64,000 nucleotides of DNA from Richelia sinica FACHB-800 (GTDB taxonomy: Bacteria > Cyanobacteriota > Cyanobacteriia > Cyanobacteriales > Nostocaceae), in NCBI RefSeq assembly GCF_014698825.1, contig NZ_JACJTT010000006.1, positions 62,001 through 126,000 of the forward strand, read 5' to 3'. This document shows positions 7,919-17,725 of the stretch, in pieces. Numbering within the stretch: the first letter of the stretch is position 1; each line of letters starts with the position of its first letter. Made by a program: the position numbers and the translations under genes. The notes beneath the pieces are model-generated. The model was not told the origin of the DNA. It did no database searches and saw only the letters and a program-made list of their open reading frames with translations.

Positions 7919-9508
7919 CTAGAGGGAGGAATCATCAATAATAAACTCCCAAACTTCTCCTTGTACACTGCCAAACTTTAGCTGCATTCCTGATGTTAGG
8001 GGTACTTCTTCCCGCAGGATTTGTTGCCAACCATCAGCACCTAAATACCAAGTTGTGCCATAGGTAGAAAAATCTTGAAGATAATAGGTGCGTGCAGAGT
8101 TACCCCGGTTTTGGGTATTGCGGCATAAAATTTCTGCATGACGTTTAGAAATATAAAGGTCAGGGATGACAATATCGTTATCTTTAGTGCGACCAATCCG
8201 GGTGACACCAGAACGCAGTGACCAGCTTTTACCGTTGCCAGAGAGAGAGCGTAAGCGGGCCTTCGGAGAAGAAGAAGTTGCACCATAAATGGCAGTATCG
8301 GGTAGTTCGGTAATTCCTTCATCCAAGCTTTTAATCAGTTCAGCATTAAAATCAGGATGTAAGTACAGCACTGGCAGTGTCCAAGCCGGTTGATTAAATT
8401 TATACAAAGTCAGCAGTTCTTGTCTAGCGGCAGACACAGCTTCATCTATAGGTTTACGCGATCGCAAAGCTTCGGCAAAGGCTTGAATAAAACTATGACT
8501 TTCTCGGTCAGCGATTTCATCCCGCATCCCTAACACCGCTGGTACACCGTGACGAATCAGCACTTCCGCTAAACTGCTAGCAGGTATAGCTTGGTGATTA
8601 ATTGCTGCTGGTTGCGCGCCCCAACAAGCATTAAACACTCCCAACTTCACACCTGTGTGTTTTAATACTTGTGCTAATTCTATCCCATTGATGGTCATAT
8701 TGGGAGCTAAATATAGCAAACCACCATCTGGAGCAGGCAGTCCATGACCAGCGTAGAAGAAAACGTTATAAGCCTTGGTTTCTAGTTCTTGAATTAAATC
8801 TTGGGGTGTGGGTTGCACCAGGGTTTTGACTACACAAGGAGCATATCCTGTGGTGGTTTTCCCAGAAGGGCTATTGTCGAGCAAGGTTTTTTCTAGTAAA
8901 GCCGCTTCTCGATCTAATTCCAGATTTTCGTCATATCCTAACACCAACAAGACATTTAACGCTTGGTCTGTGCGTAAATGGGGAAGTGGTTCCACTTCAC
9001 TGGTGGTGCGGCTAAACAAGATGTCTTGGGACAGAGAAATTGCTGATTGACCAGGTTCACGCTGCATAATTTCCCAAGGTAGGGCAATTAAATCTGGGTC
9101 ACGAATTTCCAATTGAAAGCGTAATGGCTTATGCTGACCCATAGCCATACCCCGGCTTCGTTCTAGACTGCCCAGAATTGGACCATCAAAGACCCAACGC
9201 CATAAACTAATACCTAAATATTGCATCAGCCTACTGCTGTAGGGGTTAGGGGCTGAACCAAGGGATGGCACAGTTAAATCTAGGGGTGAGAAATGAGTGT
9301 TACCAGATGTGGGGTGTGAGGCAATATCCAAGTGACTATGACCAGCAAACATCTGTTGCCATTCTTGCCAAGCCTGACTTAGTTCTGCGGAAAAAACACA
9401 GTCACGCAGAACATAACCACTGGGATAGGGCGCTTTAACCACCCAGATGGCGAAGTTATCGGGACCAGTATTGACTAGACGAGCGATCGCCAGATTCAAG
9501 GATGGCAT
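7919..9508 (-). CDS. CHAT domain (caspase-like) protein with C-terminal FHA domain
   Basis: 529 residues. The N-terminal 180 residues are a ligand- or fold-completing region. The CHAT protease fold spans about 185-385, with the expected His-Cys pair: H255 in F-Y-A-G-H-G and C295 in V-F-N-A-C-W-G. A Pro/Ser linker leads to an FHA domain (about 430-525; G439-R440, S454-K455-R456-H457) that should bind a phosphothreonine peptide. No signal peptide or membrane span is visible, so it is cytoplasmic. It follows a PP2C phosphatase on the same strand, which suggests phosphorylation-gated proteolysis. The substrate is unknown; no kinase gene is in the window. Confidence 0.85.
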   Translation of the reverse strand: MPSLNLAIARLVNTGPDNFAIWVVKAPYPSGYVLRDCVFSAELSQAWQEWQQMFAGHSHLDIASHPTSGNTHFSPLDLTVPSLGSAPNPYSSRLMQYLGISLWRWVFDGPILGSLERSRGMAMGQHKPLRFQLEIRDPDLIALPWEIMQREPGQSAISLSQDILFSRTTSEVEPLPHLRTDQALNVLLVLGYDENLELDREAALLEKTLLDNSPSGKTTTGYAPCVVKTLVQPTPQDLIQELETKAYNVFFYAGHGLPAPDGGLLYLAPNMTINGIELAQVLKHTGVKLGVFNACWGAQPAAINHQAIPASSLAEVLIRHGVPAVLGMRDEIADRESHSFIQAFAEALRSRKPIDEAVSAARQELLTLYKFNQPAWTLPVLYLHPDFNAELIKSLDEGITELPDTAIYGATSSSPKARLRSLSGNGKSWSLRSGVTRIGRTKDNDIVIPDLYISKRHAEILCRNTQNRGNSARTYYLQDFSTYGTTWYLGADGWQQILREEVPLTSGMQLKFGSVQGEVWEFIIDDSSL

Positions 9509-9642
9509 GGATGCACAAAACTAAACAAATCAAGAACAAATACAAATAAATTTAAAAATACAGGCTCTGCCAATCGGCAAGTTTCACCAAACGACTTTTG
9601 CAGCTTTGGCTATTACCTGTATTATTTCAGGTTTTAACCAGT

Positions 9643-11865
9643 TTATCGGGTTTTAGATCCTGTGGAAAGATTGTTCCTGGTTCCATTTTCCGATGGTTGT
9701 TGACCTTGACAAGGACTCAAGGGATTTGTAGACCAAACGGCAACGTCAAAGTCTTGCAGCTTTGAGAACTTTAAAACGATTGGTTCTCTTTTCGTACCAG
9801 GTGGCGTTTTGCCACATACACGCATATACAGTTCCGCATCTTCTCCTGCATTATTAATCGCTCTTGTTTGTGTCACTTGAAAAAAGCTTTTTGCAGGAAA
9901 AGATTGATTTTTCCATACCAGTGCCTCATTAATTTGGATGATGGAACCAGCAGCAACGTTTTCTAAAATCAGCGGTAGAGGACTAGGAGCTACATTTTGG
10001 GGTGCTAGAGTTGATAAACCATCAGATGGGGAACCATCAGTTGATTGAGCTTGTCTTTGTAGCTTAAACCAATAACCTATCGAACCCGCGGCCAATAATA
10101 ACACCAAGATAACTATTAACTGTAGTGGTAATTGAGGAGCAGTGGTAGACTGACGCTCTGGAATGACTTTAGTTTTTTGGTTTGGTTGCTCAACTTTGGT
10201 TTCCTGAGTGGTTGTAGGTGTCAAATTCACTGTTTTTGGTGAAGAGACTGTGGGAATTTGAGCATTGAGAGTAATTTCCGGTTCAGAGTATTGCACATGA
10301 TAATGTATCAAAGCGATGGTCACGTTATCATGGCCATTTTTAGTGTTGGCAACTTCTATTAGTTTTTGGGATGCTTTTTCTATATCAATTTCCCCAAACA
10401 AAATAGGTAGTATTTCCGTTTCCCAATTCTCTTCTACCCGATCAAAGTCACTTAAACCATCGGATGTGAGTAAAAAAACCGCATCTTCATCAACGATAAA
10501 CCGTTGGGCAGTGGGATGGAGGGAACTGCTTTTATTCATACCTAAGGCTTGTACCAGAGAACCTGCACCCGATTGCTGAACGGCTTCTCTGTAGGTGGCA
10601 TAGCCCAATCTAACTTCACGGGATGCAACATCATCATCTAAGGTCACTTGATAACAGCCTTGACGGGTAATCCAATAGGCACGGCTGTCACCAACATGGG
10701 TAATGTACATTTCATGGGCAATGGACAAACCCATAACAATGGTAGTGCCCATCCGCTGTCTCCCATGACGATGTTCGGTGTCGTTGCGGTGACTGATTTT
10801 ATCGTTGACGATGGCTACGGCATGTTCTAGGTCAGACAACAACAGGGAAGCGTCTATGTTCTCATAGGGAACGGAAGTCAGTTGTTTAACATGCTGTTGA
10901 ATGGTTTCAATGGCTAAATTAGATGCCACATTACCACCTTCATGACCACCAATGCCATCACAGACTATAGCCAGGGCTGAGGGCTGGGGTGGTTTACTGA
11001 CTATTAATCCACTGGTGGGATAACAAGCGTCTTCGTTGCGCTGACGACTGGGGCCTGTGTGGGTTTGAGTGATGATTTTAACGTGGGTATGTTGAAACTG
11101 TTCTAGGTTGACTAATGCTTGATCTAAAATTTTGATTAATTGCTCAATCAGGGTAATTTCTCCTTGAATGAGCGCATCGCTAACTTGTTTAACAATATTG
11201 GCGATTGCAGGTTTGGCATCCTTGACAAATTGTTGCCAAAACACCCCTAATTGGACTAGAGACGGCGTTTTTTCGTGGTCGAAATGCAATTCCAGCAGAC
11301 GTATTAATGCCCCTTCTACTCTCAATAAATAGGGGTCTAGTAAACTTGAGGCTACTCCTTGAGTTAATAGAGGTTCCCATAAATGAGCTAGTTGCCACAG
11401 CCAATGGATTTGCCGCATGGATGAAGCATTAGCCCAAGCGGAGACCAAGGGAGCAGCTAACTGCACTTGAGTATGGATACCATCAAATAATAGTGGCGGT
11501 TTTTCTAGCAATAATAACCATTGAAGAGATTTTTCTTGGGCTAGAGACAATACGCCGTATACTTGCGGTATGTGTAAACGATAGGGAATGAGTTTCAGGT
11601 AGGGTCTAATGGCCTGGAGATTATGTAATTCTGGCATTTGGGGCAAAGTTCCAGGCTTGATATCCAACAATATTGACTTATCAATCACTAAATAGCGATC
11701 GCCTACAATTGTGCCTGGACTACCCAAATTTACATCTTTCCCAGCCACCCAGAGGTAACGCTTAGGTAAAGGTGTGGAACATCGCTGGCAAAACTTGTGG
11801 GTTAGGGGGTTAGCAGCTTGACAATATTCATTTGGGCAGTAGAGCGTTGCCGCGTCATTTTCCAT
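9643..11865 (-). CDS. Zinc-ribbon PP2C-type Ser/Thr phosphatase, membrane anchored
   Basis: 740 residues. The N-terminus has a four-cysteine ribbon (C10, C15, C26, C29). A middle region of about 230 residues follows, then a PP2C catalytic domain (about 265-522) with its metal-site motifs: R-N-E-D (276-279), D-G-I-G-G (303-307), G-D-S-R (392-395), S-D-G (468-470) and D-N (513-514). A linker and one membrane span (about 580-600) precede an approximately 140-residue C-terminal domain outside the membrane. It dephosphorylates phosphoserine/threonine. With FHA proteins as neighbours it probably resets a phospho-relay. Domain order resembles other cyanobacterial PP2C proteins. Confidence 0.85.
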   Translation of the reverse strand: MENDAATLYCPNEYCQAANPLTHKFCQRCSTPLPKRYLWVAGKDVNLGSPGTIVGDRYLVIDKSILLDIKPGTLPQMPELHNLQAIRPYLKLIPYRLHIPQVYGVLSLAQEKSLQWLLLLEKPPLLFDGIHTQVQLAAPLVSAWANASSMRQIHWLWQLAHLWEPLLTQGVASSLLDPYLLRVEGALIRLLELHFDHEKTPSLVQLGVFWQQFVKDAKPAIANIVKQVSDALIQGEITLIEQLIKILDQALVNLEQFQHTHVKIITQTHTGPSRQRNEDACYPTSGLIVSKPPQPSALAIVCDGIGGHEGGNVASNLAIETIQQHVKQLTSVPYENIDASLLLSDLEHAVAIVNDKISHRNDTEHRHGRQRMGTTIVMGLSIAHEMYITHVGDSRAYWITRQGCYQVTLDDDVASREVRLGYATYREAVQQSGAGSLVQALGMNKSSSLHPTAQRFIVDEDAVFLLTSDGLSDFDRVEENWETEILPILFGEIDIEKASQKLIEVANTKNGHDNVTIALIHYHVQYSEPEITLNAQIPTVSSPKTVNLTPTTTQETKVEQPNQKTKVIPERQSTTAPQLPLQLIVILVLLLAAGSIGYWFKLQRQAQSTDGSPSDGLSTLAPQNVAPSPLPLILENVAAGSIIQINEALVWKNQSFPAKSFFQVTQTRAINNAGEDAELYMRVCGKTPPGTKREPIVLKFSKLQDFDVAVWSTNPLSPCQGQQPSENGTRNNLSTGSKTR

Positions 11866-12352
11866 AGTGTTCCCACCGATCAGCGATTGGCAATTTCCTC
11901 AATAGCATTGGCAGAGGTAATTAAGACTGCGCTTGTAATTGATCATTTACAGGATTTTAGTTAGCATTTGGTGCTAATTATGAACTGATTGCAATTTACC
12001 TGGTCAAATCACTGTTTCCCCTCCCAACTCTACAGCCTGATCATAGCCTTTTTAGCAGGACGACTTGCTATAATAGCCAGTATCTCTTGCCCTGTCAGTA
12101 AAGCATGACCTCTAAAGTAGTAGTATCAGCAGGTGAGTGGGAAACCATAGGTGGGGGAAAGGATTTTACTATCAGCATAGCTCCGCGGTGTGGCGGTTGA
12201 TGTCTTCTAGCACTGGGAACTGTGGGTTATTATGGCTAATTTATGCTGTAGCTGTCTACCGTAAAATTGGGGCATGTTGACCCATGCCCCTCAAGTGTGG
12301 AGAATTACAATTTTGCGGAAATTGAATGAATGAGCCAATGATGGCGTTAACT
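11866..12352. other. Intergenic region upstream of PP2C, downstream of ndhM
   Basis: 487 bp with no ORF resembling a gene. It contains a perfect hairpin at 12269-12290. The remainder must hold the PP2C promoter (minus strand), but no clear box is identified. Confidence 0.5.
12269..12290 (-). terminator. Hairpin, possible ndhM terminator
   Basis: GGGGCATG and CATGCCCC pair perfectly over 8 bp around a TTGACC loop, 63 bp past the ndhM stop. On the minus strand it is followed by CAATTTTAC, a weak T tract, so termination is plausible but not certain. Confidence 0.5.
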
Positions 12353-12709
12353 CTAGAGACTGCTATCTGCCGCTACGAGTGGTAAGCCCATGCTGTAGTT
12401 GGTTACTCGACTAGAGAGGTTGTAGGTAATTTCGCCTTTTTGCAGGAGCGATCGCAAATAATGCTCCAAATCTGAGCCAATGCGGCGTAAGTTATAATCG
12501 GTTAAGTCTTGACCGCTTGATGCTTCTACTAACTCATCAAATTTGCGATAAATCTTTTGTAGTGCATCTTCGTTCCAGTTAAACTCGTTGTCTGGGTCAA
12601 CATCTAAGGTCAAAACCTGATTACTAGGAATCAATTCTTCCTGGTCAATCTCGGCGGCAAAAATGCGAATGTGCCGAGTTGTGGACTTGAGCAGCATCGG
12701 GTTATCCAT
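12353..12709 (-). CDS. ndhM: NAD(P)H-quinone oxidoreductase subunit M
   Basis: 118 residues, the usual length for NdhM, with the characteristic opening L-L-K-S-T-T-R-H-I-R-I-F-A-A-E-I and the D-P-D-N-E-F-N-W segment. NdhM is an oxygenic-phototroph-specific subunit of the NDH-1 (photosynthetic complex I) peripheral arm, which carries cyclic electron flow and respiration at the thylakoid. It is a soluble protein facing the cytoplasm and has no cofactor motif of its own. It appears to be monocistronic, with a hairpin 63 bp downstream. Its presence is strong evidence for a cyanobacterial genome. Confidence 0.92.
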   Translation of the reverse strand: MDNPMLLKSTTRHIRIFAAEIDQEELIPSNQVLTLDVDPDNEFNWNEDALQKIYRKFDELVEASSGQDLTDYNLRRIGSDLEHYLRSLLQKGEITYNLSSRVTNYSMGLPLVAADSSL

Positions 12710-13686
12710 AAAACTTTGTCAGCGTTGGGTTACTCTCTTGTCATTTTAACCGTTATGCTAGAGCTTCTTAGCTGGAGATATTCAGGATGGGGAAAATTTC
12801 CCCTATGCCTGATTTTCAGTAGCTTCTATACCATCAGTCTAATTTATGACCACAATAGAGGAAAATCTCTGTTTCTGGGTTGCAGTTGGGCTGATTGTCA
12901 GCCCATGACTTCAGTTGAAGTGTAAGTTAATTCTTGCTGCTGAAATTGACCATTGCTTCGGTTAGCCTAACTTAGAAATTTGTTGTGAACACTGGCAACA
13001 ATCAGAACTAATGGGATTACTGAAGCGCAACTATCAATTTTCCCGCAATATTGTCAACAAGAGACCAAAAATCCCCAAAGAAAGACTTCTCAGTAGAGTT
13101 TGTAAGTTTTAAAACTTCTCGAACTATTTGAGTAAATTCTGAGGGCAGAATCATTTGTTTCAGTATATGTGTAATGTTGAGGCAGTGAATTTTTACTTTT
13201 CATCACTGCAACAACGAACTTTTCCTTGATTGACAATTAATAAAATACGATATTTAGTGATTTTATTTAGTTTACTGACTTGCGTATCTAGATTGATAAA
13301 GCTAAAGTATACATAATTTTTACTTACGTATATAAGCTCAAAATCTAGTAAAAACTTAAACTGTTATTGACGTTTCCATAAACTTGATGTAAAAACCTTT
13401 AAAAAGGTGTAATTAGTTCTTACAGAAACTTTATTGTAGACAATCACAAAAAAAGAATAATAATTTATGACTTAGATAGGCGATAACTAGTACAGGAACA
13501 TCAAACTTAGGTAGTAAAAATCTACCTGCCAAAAATACAGGGGGAATCAGATGAAATACAACTGTTCTGGATAAGCAATAATTCTTAACTCAAGCACTTT
13601 GGATTCAAAATAAAATATAAAGAATTTTGTCTAGATATCTAGCTCCTCACCCTTACGACCACCAAATACAGGAATCCTCACAAACT
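12710..13686. other. Long intergenic region upstream of a small heterocyst-family-like gene
   Basis: Nearly 1 kb, AT-rich. A weak 84-codon frame (12671-12925) overlaps the ndhM start in antisense and is not convincing. A hairpin AGGTAG/CTACCT with a 7-base loop lies at 13509-13527. The length is compatible with a long regulated leader or several promoters for the gene at 13687, or with an unseen small RNA, but nothing specific is identified. Confidence 0.4.
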
Positions 13687-13968
13687 ATGAACTCCAAAGC
13701 ATTACCGCGCCAAATTAATAATCTTGAAGTGGGTGTTTATGAGTGCGAAATTCACCTCAAATTCCGCTTGATTGAGGAAAAGAGTCTATTGGGCGATCGC
13801 GAGCAACTGTTGCAGGTCCTACTAGATGCTTTGACCGAAGGTTCTGATGACTTTTTGGAAACTTTACAAGCTTCCGTCAAGGCTCAAGAAATTTCCGAGT
13901 TCAAGGCTTCACCACAGATGCGTCGCCAACTGCTGCGTTTGCGTAATGTTGCAGAAAATACTCAATAG
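13687..13968 (+). CDS. Small cyanobacterial protein, Npun_R1517/Asr1734-like (heterocyst-related family)
   Basis: 93 residues, soluble, no Cys-rich motif or membrane span. The layout is an N-terminal beta-type segment (V-G-V-Y-E-C-E-I-H-L-K-F-R-L-I-E-E) followed by a mostly helical acidic region containing D-R-E-Q-L-L-Q-V-L-L-D-A-L-T-E-G. This resembles, from memory, a small Nostocales family linked to heterocyst differentiation, but I cannot confirm that. The start ATG 13687 is preferred over an in-frame TTG at 13627. It has a very long upstream region and no operon partner. Confidence 0.6.
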   Translation: MNSKALPRQINNLEVGVYECEIHLKFRLIEEKSLLGDREQLLQVLLDALTEGSDDFLETLQASVKAQEISEFKASPQMRRQLLRLRNVAENTQ

Positions 13969-14498
13969 TGAAAGTGTTGTTGGAAGTAGTGGCAAATATT
14001 GCTGCTGGTATCAAATAGTAGATTAATGTTTGAATTTGCCCTACTAATTTTTTTATCAACAGTTGGCTTGTGAGTATATAGTTCTAGCCAGAAAGCAAGC
14101 TAGAGTTTTGTCCATAGCTAGGATCATATTCAACAGTAATCTGTAACGAAATTTACTCACTCCACTTGACAAATAAAATATCCAGGTGCCATTTACCTAT
14201 TTTTTGTTCAAATTTTAAAGTGTAATCCAAAACTTTTACTGTTATCTAAAACACAAACTACTTATAGAACTTAGGAATAGAGATTTTGGGGTTTGGATTG
14301 AGAAATGTCTGTCTAATGGTCATTTCTGTCCATAATTACCGAAATTCGCAAATTGATATCAAATATCCCTCTACTTTGGTGATAGATATTGAGGATGAGA
14401 AAATATAGCAAATGACAGAGAAAAAAGACTGTATGGTCAGAATTTTCTCCCCATTTCTCCCTTTTTCTCTGCCGGAAAACAGTAATTGCCCAGGCAAA
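13969..14498. other. Convergent intergenic region
   Basis: 530 bp between a plus-strand and a minus-strand gene end, with no gene seen. Toward the right it contains an inverted repeat, CAGAGAAAAA (14416-14425) and TTTTTCTCTG (14462-14471). Confidence 0.5.
14416..14471. terminator. Inverted repeat, possible bidirectional terminator
   Basis: Perfect 10-bp arms, CAGAGAAAAA and TTTTTCTCTG, enclose 36 bases. It lies 28 bp past the response regulator stop on the minus strand. The A/T-rich arms would give the poly-U character in both directions, but the loop is long and the stem GC-poor. Confidence 0.35.
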
Positions 14499-15194
14499 TT
14501 AATGAGCTAAACCATGTTCAAGGGCAAACCGCACTAACTCTGTGCGGCTATTAGTACCAGTTTTGCTGAATAAACGACTGACGTATTTTTCAACATTGCG
14601 GACGCTGGTGTCTAAACGACGGGCAATTTCTTTATTCATCAATCCTTCTGCAACCAAGTTTAAAACGCTTTGCTCTCTGGGAGTCAAGTCAATTTTAAAG
14701 GGGGCTGGAGATTGAGAAATCGCGTTTCTTTGGGTCAATAAAGCCTTGATTTGGGCAATTTGGTTAGCTAACTCCGCAATATCTGGAGTTTCCCCTTCCT
14801 CTGTGGCTACTGGAGGTTTAACAGCCCGTCTGACTAGTAAATTTTCGATAATAGCCACCAATTCATCAGGGTCAAAGGGTTTAGGTAGATAGGCATCCAC
14901 ACCAGCTTGATAGCCTTGAATGCGATCGCTTGTCATCCCCTTCGCTGTTAAAAACACCACTGGCAAAGCTTGAAAACGAGGATCTTCTCGTAGTTGCTTG
15001 AGAAACTGATAGCCGTCCACCTGAGGCATCATAATATCCGAAATTACTAAATCAGGTGTATTTTGTTGCATCAATTCCCAACCCTCACGGGCGTTACTGG
15101 CAACTTGAACGCTGAAACCGCTCTCTTGTAGATATTCTTTGACGGCTTCCCTTAACGCCGGTTCATCATCTACCAGTAACAGTTGTGCTGACAT
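14499..15194 (-). CDS. NarL/LuxR-type response regulator (Ycf29-like)
   Basis: 231 residues. The receiver domain (about 4-120) has the acidic pair D9-D10 and the phosphoacceptor D53 in the S-D-I-M-M-P motif, with the T-A-K and K-P-F switch residues following. After a linker there is a LuxR-type helix-turn-helix (about 165-228) starting L-T-P-R-E and containing N-K-E-I-A-R-R-L-D. This is a DNA-binding regulator of the cyanobacterial/plastid Ycf29 type. The cognate kinase is not adjacent: the upstream gene is a glycosyltransferase, 109 bp away on the same strand. Confidence 0.87.
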   Translation of the reverse strand: MSAQLLLVDDEPALREAVKEYLQESGFSVQVASNAREGWELMQQNTPDLVISDIMMPQVDGYQFLKQLREDPRFQALPVVFLTAKGMTSDRIQGYQAGVDAYLPKPFDPDELVAIIENLLVRRAVKPPVATEEGETPDIAELANQIAQIKALLTQRNAISQSPAPFKIDLTPREQSVLNLVAEGLMNKEIARRLDTSVRNVEKYVSRLFSKTGTNSRTELVRFALEHGLAH

Positions 15195-15303
15195 GAAAAT
15201 TTTCCTTAAGTGTACCTTTTTCCAATTTAGCGAAAGTTGGTAGTGATAGGGAATAGGTGAGAGTGAAAGGTGACAGTATTGATTTCTCCTTTTCTCTCCT
15301 CAT

Positions 15304-16254
15304 CTACAACCAGTCAATTATTTTGGCCTGTTCTGGTAATTGAGCAGTACGTTGCCCAAGGGAGCGCTCTCTGGCAGTATATAAACCAATGGGGGTGGTG
15401 AATAGGTCAACCCAACTACCTTGGTGAGCGATCGCTTGCCAACTAGCTTGAGGGACTTCTTTTAACAGCCAACGTAACCACCTATAAAGGTATTCTTGAC
15501 CTTTCATTTCCGGCATTAAGTCTACACCATGTAAATCATGGAGATAGCGGTTAGAACGACCATAACGCCGCCACTGGCTGGATAATTCCTGGAGGGTTTG
15601 GCGGTGGCGATGTTGAACAATGGCATCAGGGGCAAATTCTAATCGACCTAAATCTGCTTTGAGAATTCGCCAGCAAATATCTGCATCTCCCCCAGTGGTA
15701 AGATGGGGACGAAATAAACCAGATGTATTGAAGACGTGACGATGAATTGCTAAATTCGCAGTTTGACCATAGGGACAAAATTTATGGTTGAGGGTATGCT
15801 TTTGGGATAAAGTTTCTTGCTGCTCTGCAAATTGTTCCAACAAACTATCCCCTGGTAATGCCAAAATTTCCCCAGCCACAATTACGACTTCTGGATTGAC
15901 AAAGGGCTGAATTAATGAATGTAGCCATTGGGGTTGGGGACGACAATCAGCATCGGTAAAAGCGATAATCTCACTATTAGCGGCTCTAATGCCTGTATTC
16001 CTGGCAGCATAAGAACTTTGAATTTGATTTTCACTCAAGGGCTGAAGGTTGATGGCAGAGTTTTCAGCAGTGGCTTTCAGAATAGCAAGGGTGCGATCGC
16101 AGCTATGATTATCTACCAGCAAATACTCTACCTGTTCTTTGGGGTAAGTTTGCGACAACAAACAATTGATTAAATCTGGTAAATCTGCTTCACCGTTATA
16201 AATAGGAATTACTACCGAGACTTTAGGTAGGAAGCTATTTTGATCATTCACCAT
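15304..16254 (-). CDS. Glycosyltransferase family 2
   Basis: 316 residues with a GT-A fold. The N-terminus has V-S-V-V-I-P-I-Y-N (about 12-20), then a V-D-N-H-S-x-D-R-T segment, and the metal-binding D-x-D-type motif F-T-D-A-D-C-R-P-Q-P near residue 97. A later G-G-D-A-D-I-C-W-R segment is the acceptor-side motif of the family. No membrane span is obvious, so the enzyme is cytoplasmic or peripheral. It probably adds sugars to an exopolysaccharide or lipid carrier. No polysaccharide cluster surrounds it, so the product cannot be named. Confidence 0.82.
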   Translation of the reverse strand: MVNDQNSFLPKVSVVIPIYNGEADLPDLINCLLSQTYPKEQVEYLLVDNHSCDRTLAILKATAENSAINLQPLSENQIQSSYAARNTGIRAANSEIIAFTDADCRPQPQWLHSLIQPFVNPEVVIVAGEILALPGDSLLEQFAEQQETLSQKHTLNHKFCPYGQTANLAIHRHVFNTSGLFRPHLTTGGDADICWRILKADLGRLEFAPDAIVQHRHRQTLQELSSQWRRYGRSNRYLHDLHGVDLMPEMKGQEYLYRWLRWLLKEVPQASWQAIAHQGSWVDLFTTPIGLYTARERSLGQRTAQLPEQAKIIDWL

Positions 16255-16378
16255 AAATTTTAAAATTGTACTTTTATATAACTTTAGTAAAAAATCCCAC
16301 CCATAAACTGGATGAGATTCATTGCAAATAATTGAATTATTATCCTTAATTATTCAACTAGCTATCAAATCAGACTGG

Positions 16379-17725
16379 TTATAACTTTAAGTCCTCAGCA
16401 CGGGAACTGACTGGTAAAAAGGATTGATTAGGTTGAGTGGGTGCTGGTTGTGCTAATTTGCTATTGGAGAGAACAGCGATCGCACGAGCATATTGAGGAT
16501 CGCTTTGAGTGGCAATTAAATTCGGGTTAGAAGCTAACTGCCGTTCTTGTGCCTCTGTCAACTCTGTCGGAATATCTGGTGTAATTCCCTTGTGGTTAAT
16601 ATCTGTGCCACTGGGGGTGTAGTAATGAGCAATTGTCACAGCTAAACCAGAACCATCTGCCAATTCATGGACTGATTGCACCAATGCTTTACCAAAAGTT
16701 TGGCTACCAACCACTACAGCACGTTTATTATCTTTAAGTGCGCCTGTTAAAATTTCACTGGCACTAGCAGAATTACCATCTACTAATACCGCTAAAGGTA
16801 AGTTGGATAAAGACGTGCGATTTGCTTTAGTAACTTCACTAATACCTTGTCTATCAACTGTTTTGACAATGCCACCGTTATCTAGCCACATCCGCGCGAT
16901 TTCAATACTAGCTTGCAATAATCCACCAGGATTACCACGCAAGTCTAATACATAGGAATCTACATTTTGTTTATTCAATTCCCGAATTGCGCGACGCATT
17001 TGATCAGCCGCATGAGCGCTAAATTCTCGGAGGCGAATGTAACCAATGCGACGATTATTTTCTTGCTTGAGGGTATAGCGCACGGTTGGGACTTCAATTG
17101 TCGCTCTAGTGAGTTTTAAATCAAAGTCAGCTTTTCCTGGTCTTCCCAGTTTTAAATTCACAGGAGTACCAGCTTTACCACGAATTAGCTTAGAGGCATC
17201 ATCAACTTTCATATTCCGAGTTGATTTACCGTCAATGGCTAAGATTTCGTCACCACCTTTAATTCCCGCTTTCAGGGCTGGTGAGTTTTCAATGGCTTCT
17301 ACTACGGTGAGGCGTTTGGTTTTTTCATTCACTTCCATACGAATGCCAATACCAGACACTTCTCCTGAGGTTTGACTAGTCAAAGCCTCATATTGTTTGG
17401 GGTCCATGAAGCGGGTGTAGGGATCACCCAGCTTTTGCAGAGCTTCACGGATTGATACGTAAGCTTCTTCTTTAGAGGTATAGTCTTTAGATAGGAGACT
17501 TTGCCTAATTGCTTGCCAATCTTGTTGATTAAATTTGTCATCAACATATTCGCGATTTACCAGTTGCCATACTTGGTCAACTAACGCTTTGGGACTGTCC
17601 TGTAATGCCGCATGAACGCAGCGCGTCCAGGCTTGACCAAATACAGATATAGTAGCACTTGTGGCGATCGCTCCCCCAATCAAAGCTACTTGGAGCGGCG
17701 AGTAACGTTTCGCAGATTGGTTCAT
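16379..17725 (-). CDS. ctpB: Carboxyl-terminal processing protease, S41 family (CtpB-type)
   Basis: 448 residues. An N-terminal hydrophobic segment (about 11-35) acts as signal or anchor. A helical region, a PDZ domain (about 120-205, G-I-G-I-R-M and G-D-E-I-L-A-I-D-G) and the S41 core follow. The catalytic Ser-Lys dyad is S321 in the S-A-S-A-S-E-I motif and K346 in Q-T-F-G-K-A, 25 apart as in D1-processing proteases. It acts in the periplasm or thylakoid lumen, trimming protein C-termini. Cyanobacteria have CtpA, CtpB and CtpC; CtpA matures photosystem II D1. The N-terminal region here resembles CtpB, from memory. Confidence 0.85.
   Translation of the reverse strand: MNQSAKRYSPLQVALIGGAIATSATISVFGQAWTRCVHAALQDSPKALVDQVWQLVNREYVDDKFNQQDWQAIRQSLLSKDYTSKEEAYVSIREALQKLGDPYTRFMDPKQYEALTSQTSGEVSGIGIRMEVNEKTKRLTVVEAIENSPALKAGIKGGDEILAIDGKSTRNMKVDDASKLIRGKAGTPVNLKLGRPGKADFDLKLTRATIEVPTVRYTLKQENNRRIGYIRLREFSAHAADQMRRAIRELNKQNVDSYVLDLRGNPGGLLQASIEIARMWLDNGGIVKTVDRQGISEVTKANRTSLSNLPLAVLVDGNSASASEILTGALKDNKRAVVVGSQTFGKALVQSVHELADGSGLAVTIAHYYTPSGTDINHKGITPDIPTELTEAQERQLASNPNLIATQSDPQYARAIAVLSNSKLAQPAPTQPNQSFLPVSSRAEDLKL

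Noticed and set aside
12671-12925. 84-codon plus-strand frame overlapping the ndhM start
   Set aside because: Overlaps ndhM in antisense and lacks a motif; an inner ATG at about 12754 gives only 57 codons. Not supported.
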